Below are positions 12,361 through 23,276 of a stretch of 64,000 nucleotides of DNA, in pieces. Source of the DNA: Polytrichum commune (Eukaryota; Streptophyta; Polytrichopsida; Polytrichales; Polytrichaceae); contig OX485808.1 of assembly GCA_950295325.1 (NCBI GenBank), positions 28,478,527 through 28,542,526 of the forward strand, written 5' to 3'. The number at the start of each line of letters is the position of its first letter. The first letter of the stretch is position 1. The position numbers were made by a program, and so were the translations under genes. Below the pieces are notes generated by a model that did no database searches, was not told the DNA's origin, and saw nothing but the letters and a program-made list of their open reading frames with translations.

Positions 12361-12382
12361 TTTACGAACGCGCGTTCGTAAC
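12361..12382. repeat. 22-nt palindrome, family A (intronic)
   Basis: Left arm TTTACGAACG, centre CG, right arm CGTTCGTAAC; the inner 20 nt are perfectly self-complementary. It lies 30 nt downstream of the donor at 12331. Confidence 0.85.
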
Positions 12383-12651
12383 CTCTCTAACATCGTGATG
12401 TTTTTCTCTTCATTGACATCCAATGGCCCGCGAGAGCCCTCTTCAACGATCCCCCTTAGGGCCGACCAGTTTTGTAGGACACGGCATCATGTTGCCTTAG
12501 GAAAATGTGAGACTATCACGTGAGAAATGTAAATATTCAATGGATTAATATATGAGCCTATGTTATCTGCATCGCATTGCTTCAAATTCTCTGCCCTCGA
12601 CCCCTTCTCGTATGTTGTGGATGTTGATGCGCTTGTTCATTCTTGCATACC

Positions 12652-12792
12652 CACCTCATTCGCGAACGCTCGTTCGTGAAAGGGTGCGACCCACTGTCCA
12701 CCTCATTCGCGAACGCTCGTTCGTGAAAGGGTGCAACCCACCGTCCACCTCATTCGCGAATGACCGCTCGTAAATGTACGTGTAGCCACGCT
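12652..12792. repeat. 47-bp tandem repeat x3, each with a family-A palindrome
   Basis: Units start at 12652, 12699 and 12746 with CACCTCATTCGCGAA. Each contains a 22-nt palindrome (12659-12680, 12706-12727, 12753-12774) with centres CT, CT and AC. The first two units are nearly identical; the third has diverged in its right arm (CGCTCGTAAA). Confidence 0.85.
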
Positions 12793-12861
12793 CACGAACG
12801 AGCGCTCGTAAATGATGTGCACCGCCCCCACAGTCTTCATTCACGAACGCTCGTTCGCAAG
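12791..12861. repeat. Two further family-A palindromes
   Basis: 12791-12812 has arms CTCACGAACG and CGCTCGTAAA with centre AG. 12840-12861 has arms TTCACGAACG and CGTTCGCAAG with centre CT. Both are in presumed intron or intergenic sequence before the HAD-like exon. Confidence 0.75.
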
Positions 12862-12992
12862 TGTGCCCTTCAGCACATTTTCCTTGCACTCTCCTCACTT
12901 CCTCGTCTTTTCCCATAATGCATCGTCTTCATTTTCTACGCAAAAATTTCATTATTGGATCATAGCATTAAACTAGTCGTTGTTCATCACAG

Positions 12993-13758
12993 GGCCCCCC
13001 GGAGATAGGTCGCAACCCCTCGACCAGTGGACCTCACACCCGGAACAAGCTTTTCATAGTTTTTGACCTCAACGGGGTTTTGTGTCACACCCAACATATC
13101 CCCAGGGTCCCCACGCATCCCTTCCGTCACCCCAACGAAAGGGACTACGACGGCGAGCTCGACACCCTAATTAACCGCAAGGCTGTCCGCGCCTGTCCCG
13201 GCCTACGGGACTTCCTTCGCGAGGTGGTCGAGTTCGCCCTCGTCGTTGTGTGGAGCTCCATGGTCATGGAGAACACAGAGCCCATCGTGGACTTCTTGTT
13301 CCGTGATCTCCCGAACCCTTGCCTCGTCCTCGGCCAAGAGGACTGCGACGAGCTGCTCGACGAGAAAGGCCAACCGGTGCCCAAGTTTGGCGGTCGAGGC
13401 GGAGGACAACAATTCCTCAAGGTCCTCCGTTCCAGACTCTGGCGAGGCGTCCCCCGTCTGCAAGGGACGCCTCACGGGTGGTGGCCGACTCCCGAGAACA
13501 CCGTCCTCATCGCGACAGCCCCACCAAGAGCGTCTTGAACCCCTGGGCAACGTCATCTTCCCGGACACTTGGACCGGCGATAGGCAAGACACATTTTTGG
13601 TCGATAGGGTAGCCCCCTACCTTAGAAGGCTCGTGCTCCACGCCGGTAGCATCCCATTTTTTGTTAGGTCCAACCCCTTCGGCAATGCGGCACTAAGCCC
13701 CCGCGATAATGTATATAAGAGCATCATGAGGCTCGCCAAAATCAATAAACTGATTTGA
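12993..13758 (+). pseudogene. CTD-phosphatase (FCP1/NIF, HAD)-like protein, frameshifted
   Basis: After an acceptor at 12991-12992 the frame reads NKLFIVFDLNGVLCHTQH, a HAD-type motif I. It lies in the context usual for FCP1/NIF phosphatases, which hydrolyse phosphoserine in protein tails; the family motif is DxDx(T/V). Here the second aspartate is asparagine (DLNGV), so catalysis is doubtful even before the breaks. Motif II is seen as VVVWSSM. Then come LVLGQEDCDELLD and GGGQQFLKVLRS, and PENTVLI leads into motif III. Two apparent single-base losses near 13512 and 13547 shift the frame; the downstream part (NVIFPDTWTGDRQDTFLVD to the TGA at 13756) is in another frame. The neighbours suggest it is part of the same TE cassette as the methyltransferase-like genes. 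Confidence 0.6.
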
Positions 13759-13869
13759 AATGCCTCCATGTCTTTGCTTGTTATCATGTGGTTCACATAT
13801 CTAATGCTTGCTCTATTTTTGGATGTCTTTTGTTGTTGTGATTGTTGTTTTTCTTGTTCTTGCCCATAG

Positions 13870-14845
13870 TTTGCCCCCATATGCGACGCCCCTGGAGTCG
13901 ACGGCCCGTCCCGTCCCCTCTTGCCCCCTGCCTCCCCTTCCCGCGACGTCACGGACTTCCAAATGCCATCCCTCTACCAGTTCTCGGCGGTGGACGCGGC
14001 CTCGGCCGTGGATTACTCCTGCGACGTCGGCATCGTCAACAGCCCGCCCCCCGCACTTCTCGCCCGCGCCTACGCCCCGTCGCCCTCCCCCCTCTCCAAG
14101 GAAAAACGGACGCTCGTTCGTTTGGGGCACCTCTCGCCCTCTAAGGACGACATCGTGGCTCGTCGAGGGCCGAGCCGGCATCTCCGCATGGAAGGCCCCC
14201 GTTGCCACACCTCCTCTGCCGACTCCGTGCCTCCCCCCGCAACGTCCTCCGTGATCGTGGGCCCTCCACGCCTCGACTCCCCCCCGCCATTCACCAATGC
14301 AATAGTTCCATCGGCTCTGGATGCTCCCGTCGACGCCCCCCTCGTTCCCACCGCCCCCCGCATGGACGTCCCCAAATCCAAGGTGCAAACCCTCAACCCT
14401 AATCCCCTTTCCCGCTTTTGCTTCCCTTGTCTTCCGTGTGCGTGCCGTTCTCTTTACGAGCGCCCACCCCAAACCGCCCTCATTATTTTCCCCACTCCAT
14501 TCCTATTCTTATCTTCCTATGGCGTTGTGTCGCAGGTGGCTACTCGCTCCCTTGGTGCCCGGCCCTCCTCCACGGTCTCATTGGATAGGCACGCCCTCAA
14601 GGCCGCATCATCCGAGTCCGATCGTTGTTTGGCCCTCCGCCGTAGCGGAAGACATTCCCTCTCGCAAATGCACTCGTATTCCACTCACAATACCACTCCG
14701 TAAAATTCGGGAGCGCGTCCGGAAATTTGGAAGAATGACACGTATTCCGGGTCCGTCAACAAAAACGGTTATAGCCGCGGGCCTGAAATTTTCAGAGCCA
14801 TTTGAGGCTGCCAAAAACAAGGCCAAGGCCGCGAAAATAAATTAG
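13870..14845 (+). pseudogene. Proline/serine-rich tail exons following the HAD-like gene
   Basis: Low-complexity coding-like sequence, C-rich, with frames that switch at plausible splice sites. An acceptor CCCATAG precedes 13870. A segment rich in P, S and A (VNSPPPALLARAYAPSPSPL) follows. A likely intron runs from a donor near 14382 to an acceptor CGCAG near 14535. A basic end (RKIRERVRKFGRMTR, ending AAKNKAKAAKIN) stops at 14843-14845. A degenerate family-A palindrome (arms AAAACGGACG and CGTTCGTTTG, centre CT) is translated at 14103-14124. There is no recognisable domain. The basic tail would suit nuclear localisation or DNA binding; this is inference. Exon boundaries are uncertain. Confidence 0.3.
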
Positions 14846-15754
14846 TAGGACGGACTAGTGGGAATAGAAGCGTACTAGTGGGACGGACTCCCCAAATGCG
14901 CTTAGGTGTAGAACATATTAGTGCTTACTTTCTATTCTATTTCAAGTTACTCAAGACATTGATGGTATTTCTATTATAATTGTATTTCAATCATATTGAA
15001 TTCAAACAATTTCCAATCATTCCCCGCATATTTCCCTCCATTCATAACGATTTCTCATTTCATACGCAACTATTTTCATGTATGCTTCATATTTTTGCTC
15101 ACTTTGATGCCTTTATATCTAATAATTGTATCCAAAATTATACATATTTGACTTTTAGGTTGTCATTTCTGGTCCAAATTTGAAAAGTGCGTCCTTAAAT
15201 AGTCTCATAATCAACAAAAAGTCTCCAATTACCGAATATAGTGTTATTTAGAATCACTGGGATCTTGACCAACTATGCCCAAACAACTTCTCGGGCATTG
15301 GTGCAGATTCTCTTCACCCTACCCTTTTGTTTGACATCACAAATTTTCAAGCACTGATGTATTTCGTAATTATCTGCGTCAAAATTTATTATAACTAGCG
15401 ATGTATAATGCAATAATCTTATAATCTATGAATCGTTCTTATCTAACAATTTACTTCGTGGTAGCAGAATGTGGCACATCTTTTAAATAAATAAGAAAAT
15501 AATGCAATTACAACGCACTAATGAGGAATCTATGATCTCATTTTAGCATTTTATTGTTCTGACATGATAAATTGTTTTCCTGAAATTTGTGATTTAATGT
15601 CTTCATCGTAACGAGACAGTGTTGTCTTGCATGTCATGCAAAGAATCTTGGCTGCACTAGTTTGGATTCATGTCGTCCCAGTCCATTGCACATGTGCATA
15701 TATGAATCAATATCTTGGATGAACCCAACCCCCATGCACCCATGTCCTTGTGAA
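14846..15754. other. No gene seen
   Basis: AT-rich sequence without a supportable ORF or repeat structure. A direct repeat, TACTAGTGGGA-like text, occurs near 14850-14885. It leads into the LTR remnant at about 15755. Confidence 0.5.
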
Positions 15755-15945
15755 CCCGCCATAGTCCCAGGACAACGCTCCACTCAAATTGCCATAACTC
15801 TTAGCTCACACCTCCGATTGAGGTGATCTTGAGCATTCTAGAATCACCACGCCACGAGCTACGCATAGCTCATGGCCTTACCCTTGTGCATCCTAGTCTC
15901 CGTGGGTGGGAGGTGTTCCCAACGCCCGGGGCCCTCACCCACACT
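15755..15945. repeat. LTR remnant, left part (interrupted by CACTA)
   Basis: Aligned with the 973-bp LTR at 32262-33234 this matches its distal third (phrases CCATAACTC, CTCACACCTCCGATTGAGGT, AATCACCACGCCA). The remainder resumes at 41432 after the CACTA element. It is older than the other copies: the strong palindrome of the intact LTRs is mutated here (TAGTCCCAGGACAACGC). The upstream two thirds of the LTR are missing. Confidence 0.8.
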
Positions 15946-15979
15946 CACTACAAAAAATTGGGCGCACAAATGACTGCAA
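15946..15979. repeat. CACTA left terminal inverted repeat
   Basis: About 34 bp, imperfectly matched to the right end. Conserved parts are CACTAC, AAAAA, a GGG core and ATGACTGCAA. Confidence 0.9.
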
Positions 15980-16940
15980 TAAATGACTCACATTGAGTCA
16001 TTCAAGAAAAAAGTGACTGCACGGTGACTAAGGGTCCTTGGAGTCATTGTGGACAAGTTTTAGATCGTGACTTCAATTCAGTTATCACCATCCACTTCAA
16101 CGGAGGATGGATTGAAAATGTCGGGGGTCTGTAGGGCAACAGAGTTTAGGCGGGAAATGACTTTTAAGATTTCGGGCAGGGTCCCTTATTCCGCTCTGCC
16201 CGGATGACGTGGCATGCCAGCTCAGTATACTGCGTTGTCACTCTTCAGTTGGAATTCAGTCATGTTTAGAGTGACGTGGACTGCCCAGTCACCTTCAGAG
16301 TCAGTCACAAAGAATTCATTTGTTAGTTTCGCATTTAATATGTTTTGGTCCACGTGGCATTTGCTGCAAAATGATTTTGAAGTTGGCAGATAGTCATTTA
16401 TATGGCGCTAAGTATCACTTCGTCAAGTGCACAAAGTGACCATTAAGTCACAAGTGCGTCACGTTTGTGTACTGTATGAGAAGGGTCCCTTTAGCTGAAG
16501 AGTCACAATGATGTCATAAACAGTTGCTTCTTATAGTGGGTACGGTGACAAGCAACAACATGGCTTGCTCTGGCAATAACATAATTCAGAACGCAAGGAA
16601 GCAATACACTACGGGACACGGGCAAATGCATTCATGGGGAACAACGTTAGCTGCATGGGTAGTTTACGAATAAATGTACATCAACATACTCCTGCACCAA
16701 TGCCGAAACACGGCAAGGAAATACAACAATTCTCTAATCCATTCATGCATGACATGGCACCTTCAACTTAGGTAAAAAAGGTTGAGTCGGGAGTACAGGG
16801 TGGTTGTCCATGAAATGCCAACTTAAATGTGGAACTCAATTTCTGCGCTTAAAGATACAAATTACCGTTTCTCATAGAAGACTCACCATAAGAAATGCAC
16901 CACACTAATCCTATGCTACAAATCACTACCATGTTACCAC
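15980..16940. promoter_or_regulatory. CACTA left subterminal region
   Basis: No gene. Many copies of TGACT, AGTCA, GTCATT and AGTCAC in both orientations, densest at 15980-16510. In CACTA elements such subterminal motifs bind the TNPA/TNP1-type protein. From 16550 on the motif density falls and this is probably the 3' UTR of the minus-strand gene. Confidence 0.6.
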
Positions 16941-19900
16941 TCACATATTGGCCTTAAGGTATTTCTGGTCCCATATAGTAGATGTCCCTTTCACATCCTC
17001 AATCTTCTCTTGCTCATCGTCAGAATTGGGAAACATGAGCTTCACCCCTGGAATCAAAATTTCATGTACATCTATCTTCAACCAATTTTCGGGGATGTCC
17101 TGGAAGTGAAACTTGTGTTTCCCTGGAATCCCACTAATCTTCCCGATTGCGACTTTGTGGCGGATGGCGCGCGGGTTCATGAGGAAGACTTCATCGCCAA
17201 TCCGATGCTGTACAAAATGTCACCAATTAGTTGTCTAGTGTTTGGGGGTTTCATGCACGGATAAGACATTCAGCAAGGGTACGGTTGAACAACATGCTAC
17301 CTGCTTCGTGGATGGTATAGAAGCTTTCTTCTCTGCGGCGGAAGTAGCCTTTGGTTTCAGTTCTTTCTTCTACACCTTCACCTGCACAGGCATAAGACTC
17401 AGTAGCATGCGACAATCATTGGATGTGAGGGGGGCTGTCCAGGCCGACGACGGGCGGGAGATTACCTGCTGAGGTGACCTCGGTGGTCTCCTGGACCTCC
17501 TTTGCATAGGAAACCCCGCGGCTGGTAATGCTTCTGCAGGCTTCTGGGGAGCGGTCGGTGGCGATGCTTGGGAGTCGAAATCCTTTCCGGCAGACACCTC
17601 GCTATTCAATTCCTCTTGCGCTGCGGGGCCACCGTCCTCGGAATTGCTGTCACCGGAAGGTCCTCCACTATCAGGAGTTTTGGGCGTCTTAACAACACCT
17701 TCGGCGGCTACAACCGGCACGTTTTCCTCAGTTCGCGAAGAGGGCATGTCGTGAACGGCCGTTGGACACTTAGTAATGTCAGCCTCATTCGTGGATGTTG
17801 GTGGATCATGGGAGGGATGTTGTGTTCCGGGCACCTCCATCGTTGGGTCCGCCACGTCCGCTTCACTGGGCCCCTGCCTAATCTGTTCTTGGGCCTCCTG
17901 CACTACATTTAGGACCGATCTTGACGTGTCCAGTTCAGACACGCACCGTTCTGCAGCTTCTGCCAATGAATCCACGTCAAGGTCAGTCACAAAGGGGAGG
18001 TCATCATTAGAAATTGATATATCCTCGCTCGCAAGCTTCCGTGTAGTTTGACCACCTTCCTTCCTCCCAGTTGTAGACACAACTTGCTGCTTCTCCTTTC
18101 CCGCTCCCTTCCTTGGTTTAGAGGCTTGCTGTTGTTGGTTCTCCAATGCAGATTCTGTCATGGAGGGGCTGCCTTCGTCCAACAACTTCTACTTCCCTGC
18201 AATGGTCTTGAACATGGTGCGCAATTCCTCCATTGCCACGGCCTGGGCTTTGGAATGCGATAGGAATTGGTCAAACTTGACTTCCACCTCCTTCTTCCAA
18301 GACTCCAGGGATTCCAATCGAGCCGACTCACCTTCCCCACTTATCTGATCACACGAAAGAGCAGAAGATAAATCCGAAAGTCATGTGAGAGTTAGGACAA
18401 AGTCACCACATATGACTCGGTCATCACGAAAGACGTACACCCAACTTATTAGTCACCTTTATGCAACTAAGCAGCAACTACTGAGTGACTGCATTTCAAC
18501 TTCAACAATATGGATAAACGAATTGCCACTGCCACTGTCACCCTTACATTTTTTGGGCCGCCGCGTGAGGAACTTGCCACCCTCGTTTCGGCCACATCTG
18601 TGATTCCCGGGCTAGTTTCACGCCCCTCCCTCTGCAAACATGTAAGCAGGAAGCTATTAGCACGAAGTACCTGCAAGGAATACTAAATCGCAGCAAGCCT
18701 GAAACGGTTGAATTGGACTCTCACCAATCGTGCTTCCCGAGAAGCCCTGCCTCTCCTCCCTACGAGTGCATCACTGCGAACGCTTCGTTGAGCAGCCGTC
18801 ATCTTCTGTGCTTTAATCTTCTGCGCATCTGTGCTCCAGTATGCCTTCAGGTTGGCCCACTCTGCATCGCTGATGTGAAGAGGAGGCGCGGTGTCCTTGT
18901 CTTTGAGCCACCAAAGTTTCAGTCGAGCTCTCTCTGCCTTCAAGTACTTCATCACAGACAGTCGGAAGCTGTGAATGCTCAAGGGATTTCCTAAGTACTC
19001 GAATTCATTGTCTAGGGCAGCTCTAAGTCTTTGCAGCGTGTGATCCTCGTGCTTGGACCACGAAACAACTGACATGTCCAGGCATTTCGGCACCAATTCC
19101 CGTAGGGCTTCATCCCATGCGTTCTTCCCCTCGCAAGTCACATCCACTTCTCCGCTTGGTAGAACGAAGACTCGATTTGGTTTCCTCCCAGCTGTAGCTC
19201 GTTGTCGACTCTCCAAATCGTACTCAACTTTCCTCTTTCGCCTGCATAAGCGCTCTGCACTGTCTGGGGCTAGGTCAACAACAGCTTGGCCTTGTAAGGC
19301 TGAACTCTGGCCAGACCAAGGAGCAGCATATGATGGTGGCAGCCCTGCAACCCAAGGGTTTGTGCCGGTCGCCTGGCTAGGAACGTAGTGGCCTGGGACC
19401 CAAGACCAATTGGGCTGCCCGTAAGATTCCAATGGAGATTGACGAGGAGGAGGCCGCGGTGCAATCTTCTGTGGGGGCAGAACAGGCGTTGGGTTCTTCT
19501 TCCTTGGCGCCCGGCGATTCGACAGGCGTTCAGAGTCGGAAAGGTCAGCATCCTCTTCGGATGAATCAACGAGCCTGAGTATTGATGCTGCAGCAACAAT
19601 GTGGAGCACATGACGTGCGAGAGCTAGATTAGGGTGCACCGACTAGGGTTTGGAGATCAGCCAAGCATCACCCAAAACTTGCTTAGTTGAAAACAAATGC
19701 ATGGCCCAACCCAAACCCTAAACCATACAGTTGAGGAGCGAAGTGTTTTTTTACCTGCGGCTCTATCGAATCTGTTGGATTGCCGTTCTACATGTCTACA
19801 AGCAATGGCGAGGTTTAGGATACCTGTGGCAATGTCCTCGTCATTGGTATTCGTCGCCTCCGATGAGGACCCACGCAGGCTCGACATTTTCCCGTTCTCC

Positions 19901-20136
19901 TCACCCCGCTTTTCAACCGGATCTCTCCCGGGATCCTTTATTGCCGCTTGCCCTCCAAGATAAAGTCGCCTTCCACTTCGACGCACAGGTATATCATCGT
20001 TGTTGTTGGGCTTCTCTGCAAATCGGACCTGCTTGGGCTTCGCTTTGGAGGCCTCCCTGCGTCTCCCCCAAAAACCTAAACCATAAGGCCTCCCACACGC
20101 ATGAATCAAACACGCCAACCACAGGCACAAAAGCAC
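16941..20136 (-). pseudogene. TNP1/TNPA-like CACTA accessory protein, six exons
   Basis: Minus-strand exons that join in phase: (start uncertain, about 20136)-19824, 19587-18725, 18631-18548, 18344-17466, 17381-17301 and 17207-16941. The first exons are basic and proline-rich. The second exon ends in a region resembling the plant Transposase_24 family (SDAEWANLKAYWSTDAQKIK, then GRRGRASREARL). Exon 4 begins with a helical part (SWKKEVEVKFDQFLSHSKAQ) and becomes a low-complexity acidic linker. The last exon matches the TNP1/En/Spm C-terminal domain (HRIGDEVFLMNP, ending GTSTIWDQKYLK). Such proteins bind the subterminal motifs and assist transposition. Two in-frame TAG codons (18189-18191 and 17370-17372) interrupt it, the second plainly CAG to TAG. 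Confidence 0.7.
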
Positions 20137-20881
20137 AATCTAAACTAACTCAACTTAGACAGAAGACGATGGCACTGTCTGTCATGTTTATGATCTTGTC
20201 ATTCGGAGACTGACCAAAGGGAGAAGAAGACAAACAGCGGGTAGGGTTTGGCAAGACTCTCACGTGGCTACAATGCTCAACCTTAAAATCTCGATTGGTC
20301 CTCCACTTCCCTCTGACTAGTTCCCAACTTCTGATCCACTATGACGTCACTCATTTGTAGTCACGTTCTAGTCAGGAGACATATCATGTGACTTCCCTGT
20401 ATCCGAATGCCAACTGCTGCATAGTCCACTGGAGGTAAGGACTCACAGACTGCAATAACTTCCACTCAACCTTAAAAATGCGCCGCCATGAGAGCCAAAC
20501 CTTGAGTACTCACCACTCCTGTAGAGCTGCCATAACCGGAGCCAATCTCTTCTGCACCTCCGCCACGTTACGGTCGCGGGCAAGCTCGTAAGCATTCTTT
20601 TCTGGCGGCGTGCCCTCCATCTCCGATTCCATGAGCTGCGATAAGTGCTAGATCGTCCTATTCCTCGGAAATTCTGGGCTTTGTAGGACGTGGTTGCTTA
20701 CATGACAACTCGCTGAAGTGAAAGTCACCTGTACAAGCAAGACACACAAACCACAACAAAAGTTCGAAATGCACCAAGTCCGCAGACTCTCTCTATCTTT
20801 CACGGAAATGTAGATGTGAAATTAGCCTTCCTCTGTGATGTGAGTTTAAGACTTCCCTTGCTAATGTACGGTGCTTGATTC
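20137..20881. promoter_or_regulatory. CACTA central intergenic region, left part
   Basis: Before the Sola-like insertion this joined 29423-29882 to form the roughly 1.2-kb spacer between the divergent TNP1-like and TNP2-like genes, so both promoters should lie here. Several GTCAC/GTGAC motifs are present (for example near 20340-20450). No ORF. Confidence 0.45.
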
Positions 20882-20898
20882 GGGTAGAAGCACGCTAA

Positions 20899-21838
20899 AC
20901 TAGTACAAAAATGTTGTCACAGTGTACAATTTCAGAGGAATGTTGCATTCAATTGGGTGTGGATTTCAATGTAGCATCTCTTTGAGGGATAACATGGAAT
21001 AATATGGTTGTGGATATAGATGAGCAATAATTACTCTAGTTTCTATCAAGAAACTCATCATGGTTTGACCGTGGTGAGTATATTTGTATACCATTGGTTC
21101 CCTGTCACACAGTATATTTTTGATGAAAAAGGACTTTGTTTTGTGAGTTCCATGTTATATTTTTCTATGACTCTTTTGTGACATGTGTAATATATATAAA
21201 TGAAGCATACTTTGTTGAAGAATTGCAACATTTGCACTCCAGTCAACGGTTAATGAAAGAAATTGGGGTTATATTTGTAAGTGCTTGAATCATGGTAAAA
21301 CAAAATGTTTTTGGGCATTTTAACTTCTGCCCGTATAAATCAGAGAGTACATTACGTGGGCTTAAGGGTTTTTTTGGGAACAAACGCTTTTTCTTTCCAG
21401 ATATCTGATCTAAAAAAAAATGCGCACAGGCAGGGTGCATATACCATATGTACTGCCATAGTAGTTTAACATACTTCGTCAAGGTCATTCGGCCAATGGC
21501 AGATGCCCACGTGGCATTCTCTATCTTACTATATCGTCTACAGTCCTGTCAATGCTATTGCAGGCAAATGCTGCGTCGGATAAAAATGGAAAGCGCGTGG
21601 GTCTGTTGGGTGTCTATGTGGGGCCGCGTCATTCGACGTTAGGGTTGACAGGTGGTGGCTGAATGGGACGTTACAATGGGCTTGTTGTTTTTCGTTAGGG
21701 TTTTGGGATTTTGCTGCACGTCACGCACGAGGTGAGCTTGCGTTTTGCTAGGGTTCGCAATTTTGTGGTCTCCGACGTCTGTGGCTAATTGTTGTTGGAA
21801 TCGACACCGACAGGGGGTTTAGGGGTCGTGCTTGCAAT
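20899..21838. other. Sola-like element, left non-coding end
   Basis: AT-rich subterminal DNA followed by a G-rich leader just before the ATG at 21839. No ORF supported. It presumably contains the transposase promoter. Confidence 0.4.
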
Positions 21839-22669
21839 ATGGGCAACACAAGAGCCCAAGATCGTCGTCGGGGTGTTAAACGGCCTGGACCTGCCCAGAG
21901 AGCGCACTTACAGTCACCTCTTCAACCTACCGCTTCTCTTGTAGCAGCAAGGGAGAATGCTGCAGAACGCCAACGACAATGTAGGGCAAGGAAGATAAAT
22001 CTGAATCTAAGGTCTGAGCAGATGGCATTATTGAGGGAGGGTGGAGAATTGATAAATACTGGTCGACGGGATGTCCTTAGAGTATCAACCAAAATTTGTT
22101 CTTTCATTGTAGCTGAGTTGGAGAACGATTGTGCTGGTTCGCGTTTTCGAGCGGCTGTTTTAGAAGCAGTTCTCAGGAACAATGCCATTGCTCCACATTT
22201 GCCGGAGTATTATAGCTCTGAATTGGAGGCCAAGGCTACTCATTCATTTATTCAGTCTTATAAGAAAGAGTTGCAAATGTTGAAAAATGCGAGCTCTGCA
22301 GAGAAGCTTGTGAGGAAGACGACCTTGCTGGAAGCCGCAGTGAATAGCGACGCCACTGGCGTCCGAGCCTTGTCGAGAGTGTTGGGGACGAATCCCCAAA
22401 ATATTTCCTCTGCCATTCATAGACGAAGAACACTTGAATCAAGTGGATCCTCCATTTTCAAGTTGGCTGAGAGGAGAAGGAGGGATGGTGTTCTGAGGGG
22501 GACCAGAGAAGTTGTGATCGCTTGGTGGACTTCAGAAACTCGTGTGAGTCCCAATAAGAAAGATGTGACCAGAAAGCGGTTGGGGCCCAAAATGTACGAT
22601 CAGCACGCTACCCACCTTCTATTGGAAAGTCAAGTATGCGATCTGAAGTTCTTCCTCAAGTGGACATGA
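21839..22669 (+). CDS. Accessory or N-terminal exon of the Sola-like transposase
   Basis: ATG 21839 opens a basic, helix-rich frame of 276 codons. The start is very basic (MGNTRAQDRRRGVKRPG). A helical middle contains AARENAAERQRQCRARK, and a segment resembling a helix-turn-helix (TGVRALSRVLGTNPQNISSA) is followed by RRRTLESS. A DNA-binding role at the element's ends is plausible but inferred. The frame may be spliced near 22635 (CAA then GTATGC) to the large exon that begins before 23277, since homologous transposases are usually one long protein; I could not find a junction in the right phase. The alternative is two separate proteins. No internal stop. Confidence 0.5.
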   Translation: MGNTRAQDRRRGVKRPGPAQRAHLQSPLQPTASLVAARENAAERQRQCRARKINLNLRSEQMALLREGGELINTGRRDVLRVSTKICSFIVAELENDCAGSRFRAAVLEAVLRNNAIAPHLPEYYSSELEAKATHSFIQSYKKELQMLKNASSAEKLVRKTTLLEAAVNSDATGVRALSRVLGTNPQNISSAIHRRRTLESSGSSIFKLAERRRRDGVLRGTREVVIAWWTSETRVSPNKKDVTRKRLGPKMYDQHATHLLLESQVCDLKFFLKWT

Positions 22670-23276
22670 AAATTCATGTCACCCTTTAACAACCATTGTT
22701 CTCTCATAATGTTTTAAGCAGTTTCAAGAATTCATCTTGGGGTGTAAGGTTGTTTTTAAATCTGTTATCAGCTCTCCACATAGTACTCATAGTATTTGCT
22801 GGTTTGGTACATATCGTATGATAGGTGGTATTGCTAAAACATTGTCACACCCAATAGTGTACGAGAACTACCTTCAAAGTACTCTACTTATGGTGTCCAT
22901 ACAATGCCATATACTTATGGTACTGCTAGTGCTGTGTAATTTACAATGCTAGTATACACAATGATGATTATTGTGTACCATAATGTATATTGCCTGCCTC
23001 ATCTTAGTATACATTAGATACCTCGGTAGTGTCAGTAGTCTCTGTCTGAAGTCCTAGGAGTATGAATTCCTTATTCATACTTGCATTTTCATAGTACTAC
23101 AATGTACTACTCAAAGCTTTCATTATACACCATACACAAAGGGTTAGTAATGTGTAGTCCTGGAAAGTCATTGGACTACTTTTGGGTTCTGTATTTCTTC
23201 CCACATATCCCTTACCCATACTCCTTGTATAGTATGTGGTAGTACAAATTTAAAGTACAATGGACACAAATATATT
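22670..23276. other. Probable intron or spacer of the transposase gene
   Basis: About 600 bp without an ORF, rich in AGTAC/GTATAC-type phrases. A plausible acceptor (CTTGTATAG) lies near 23233, after which the frame is open into the DDE exon. Confidence 0.4.
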
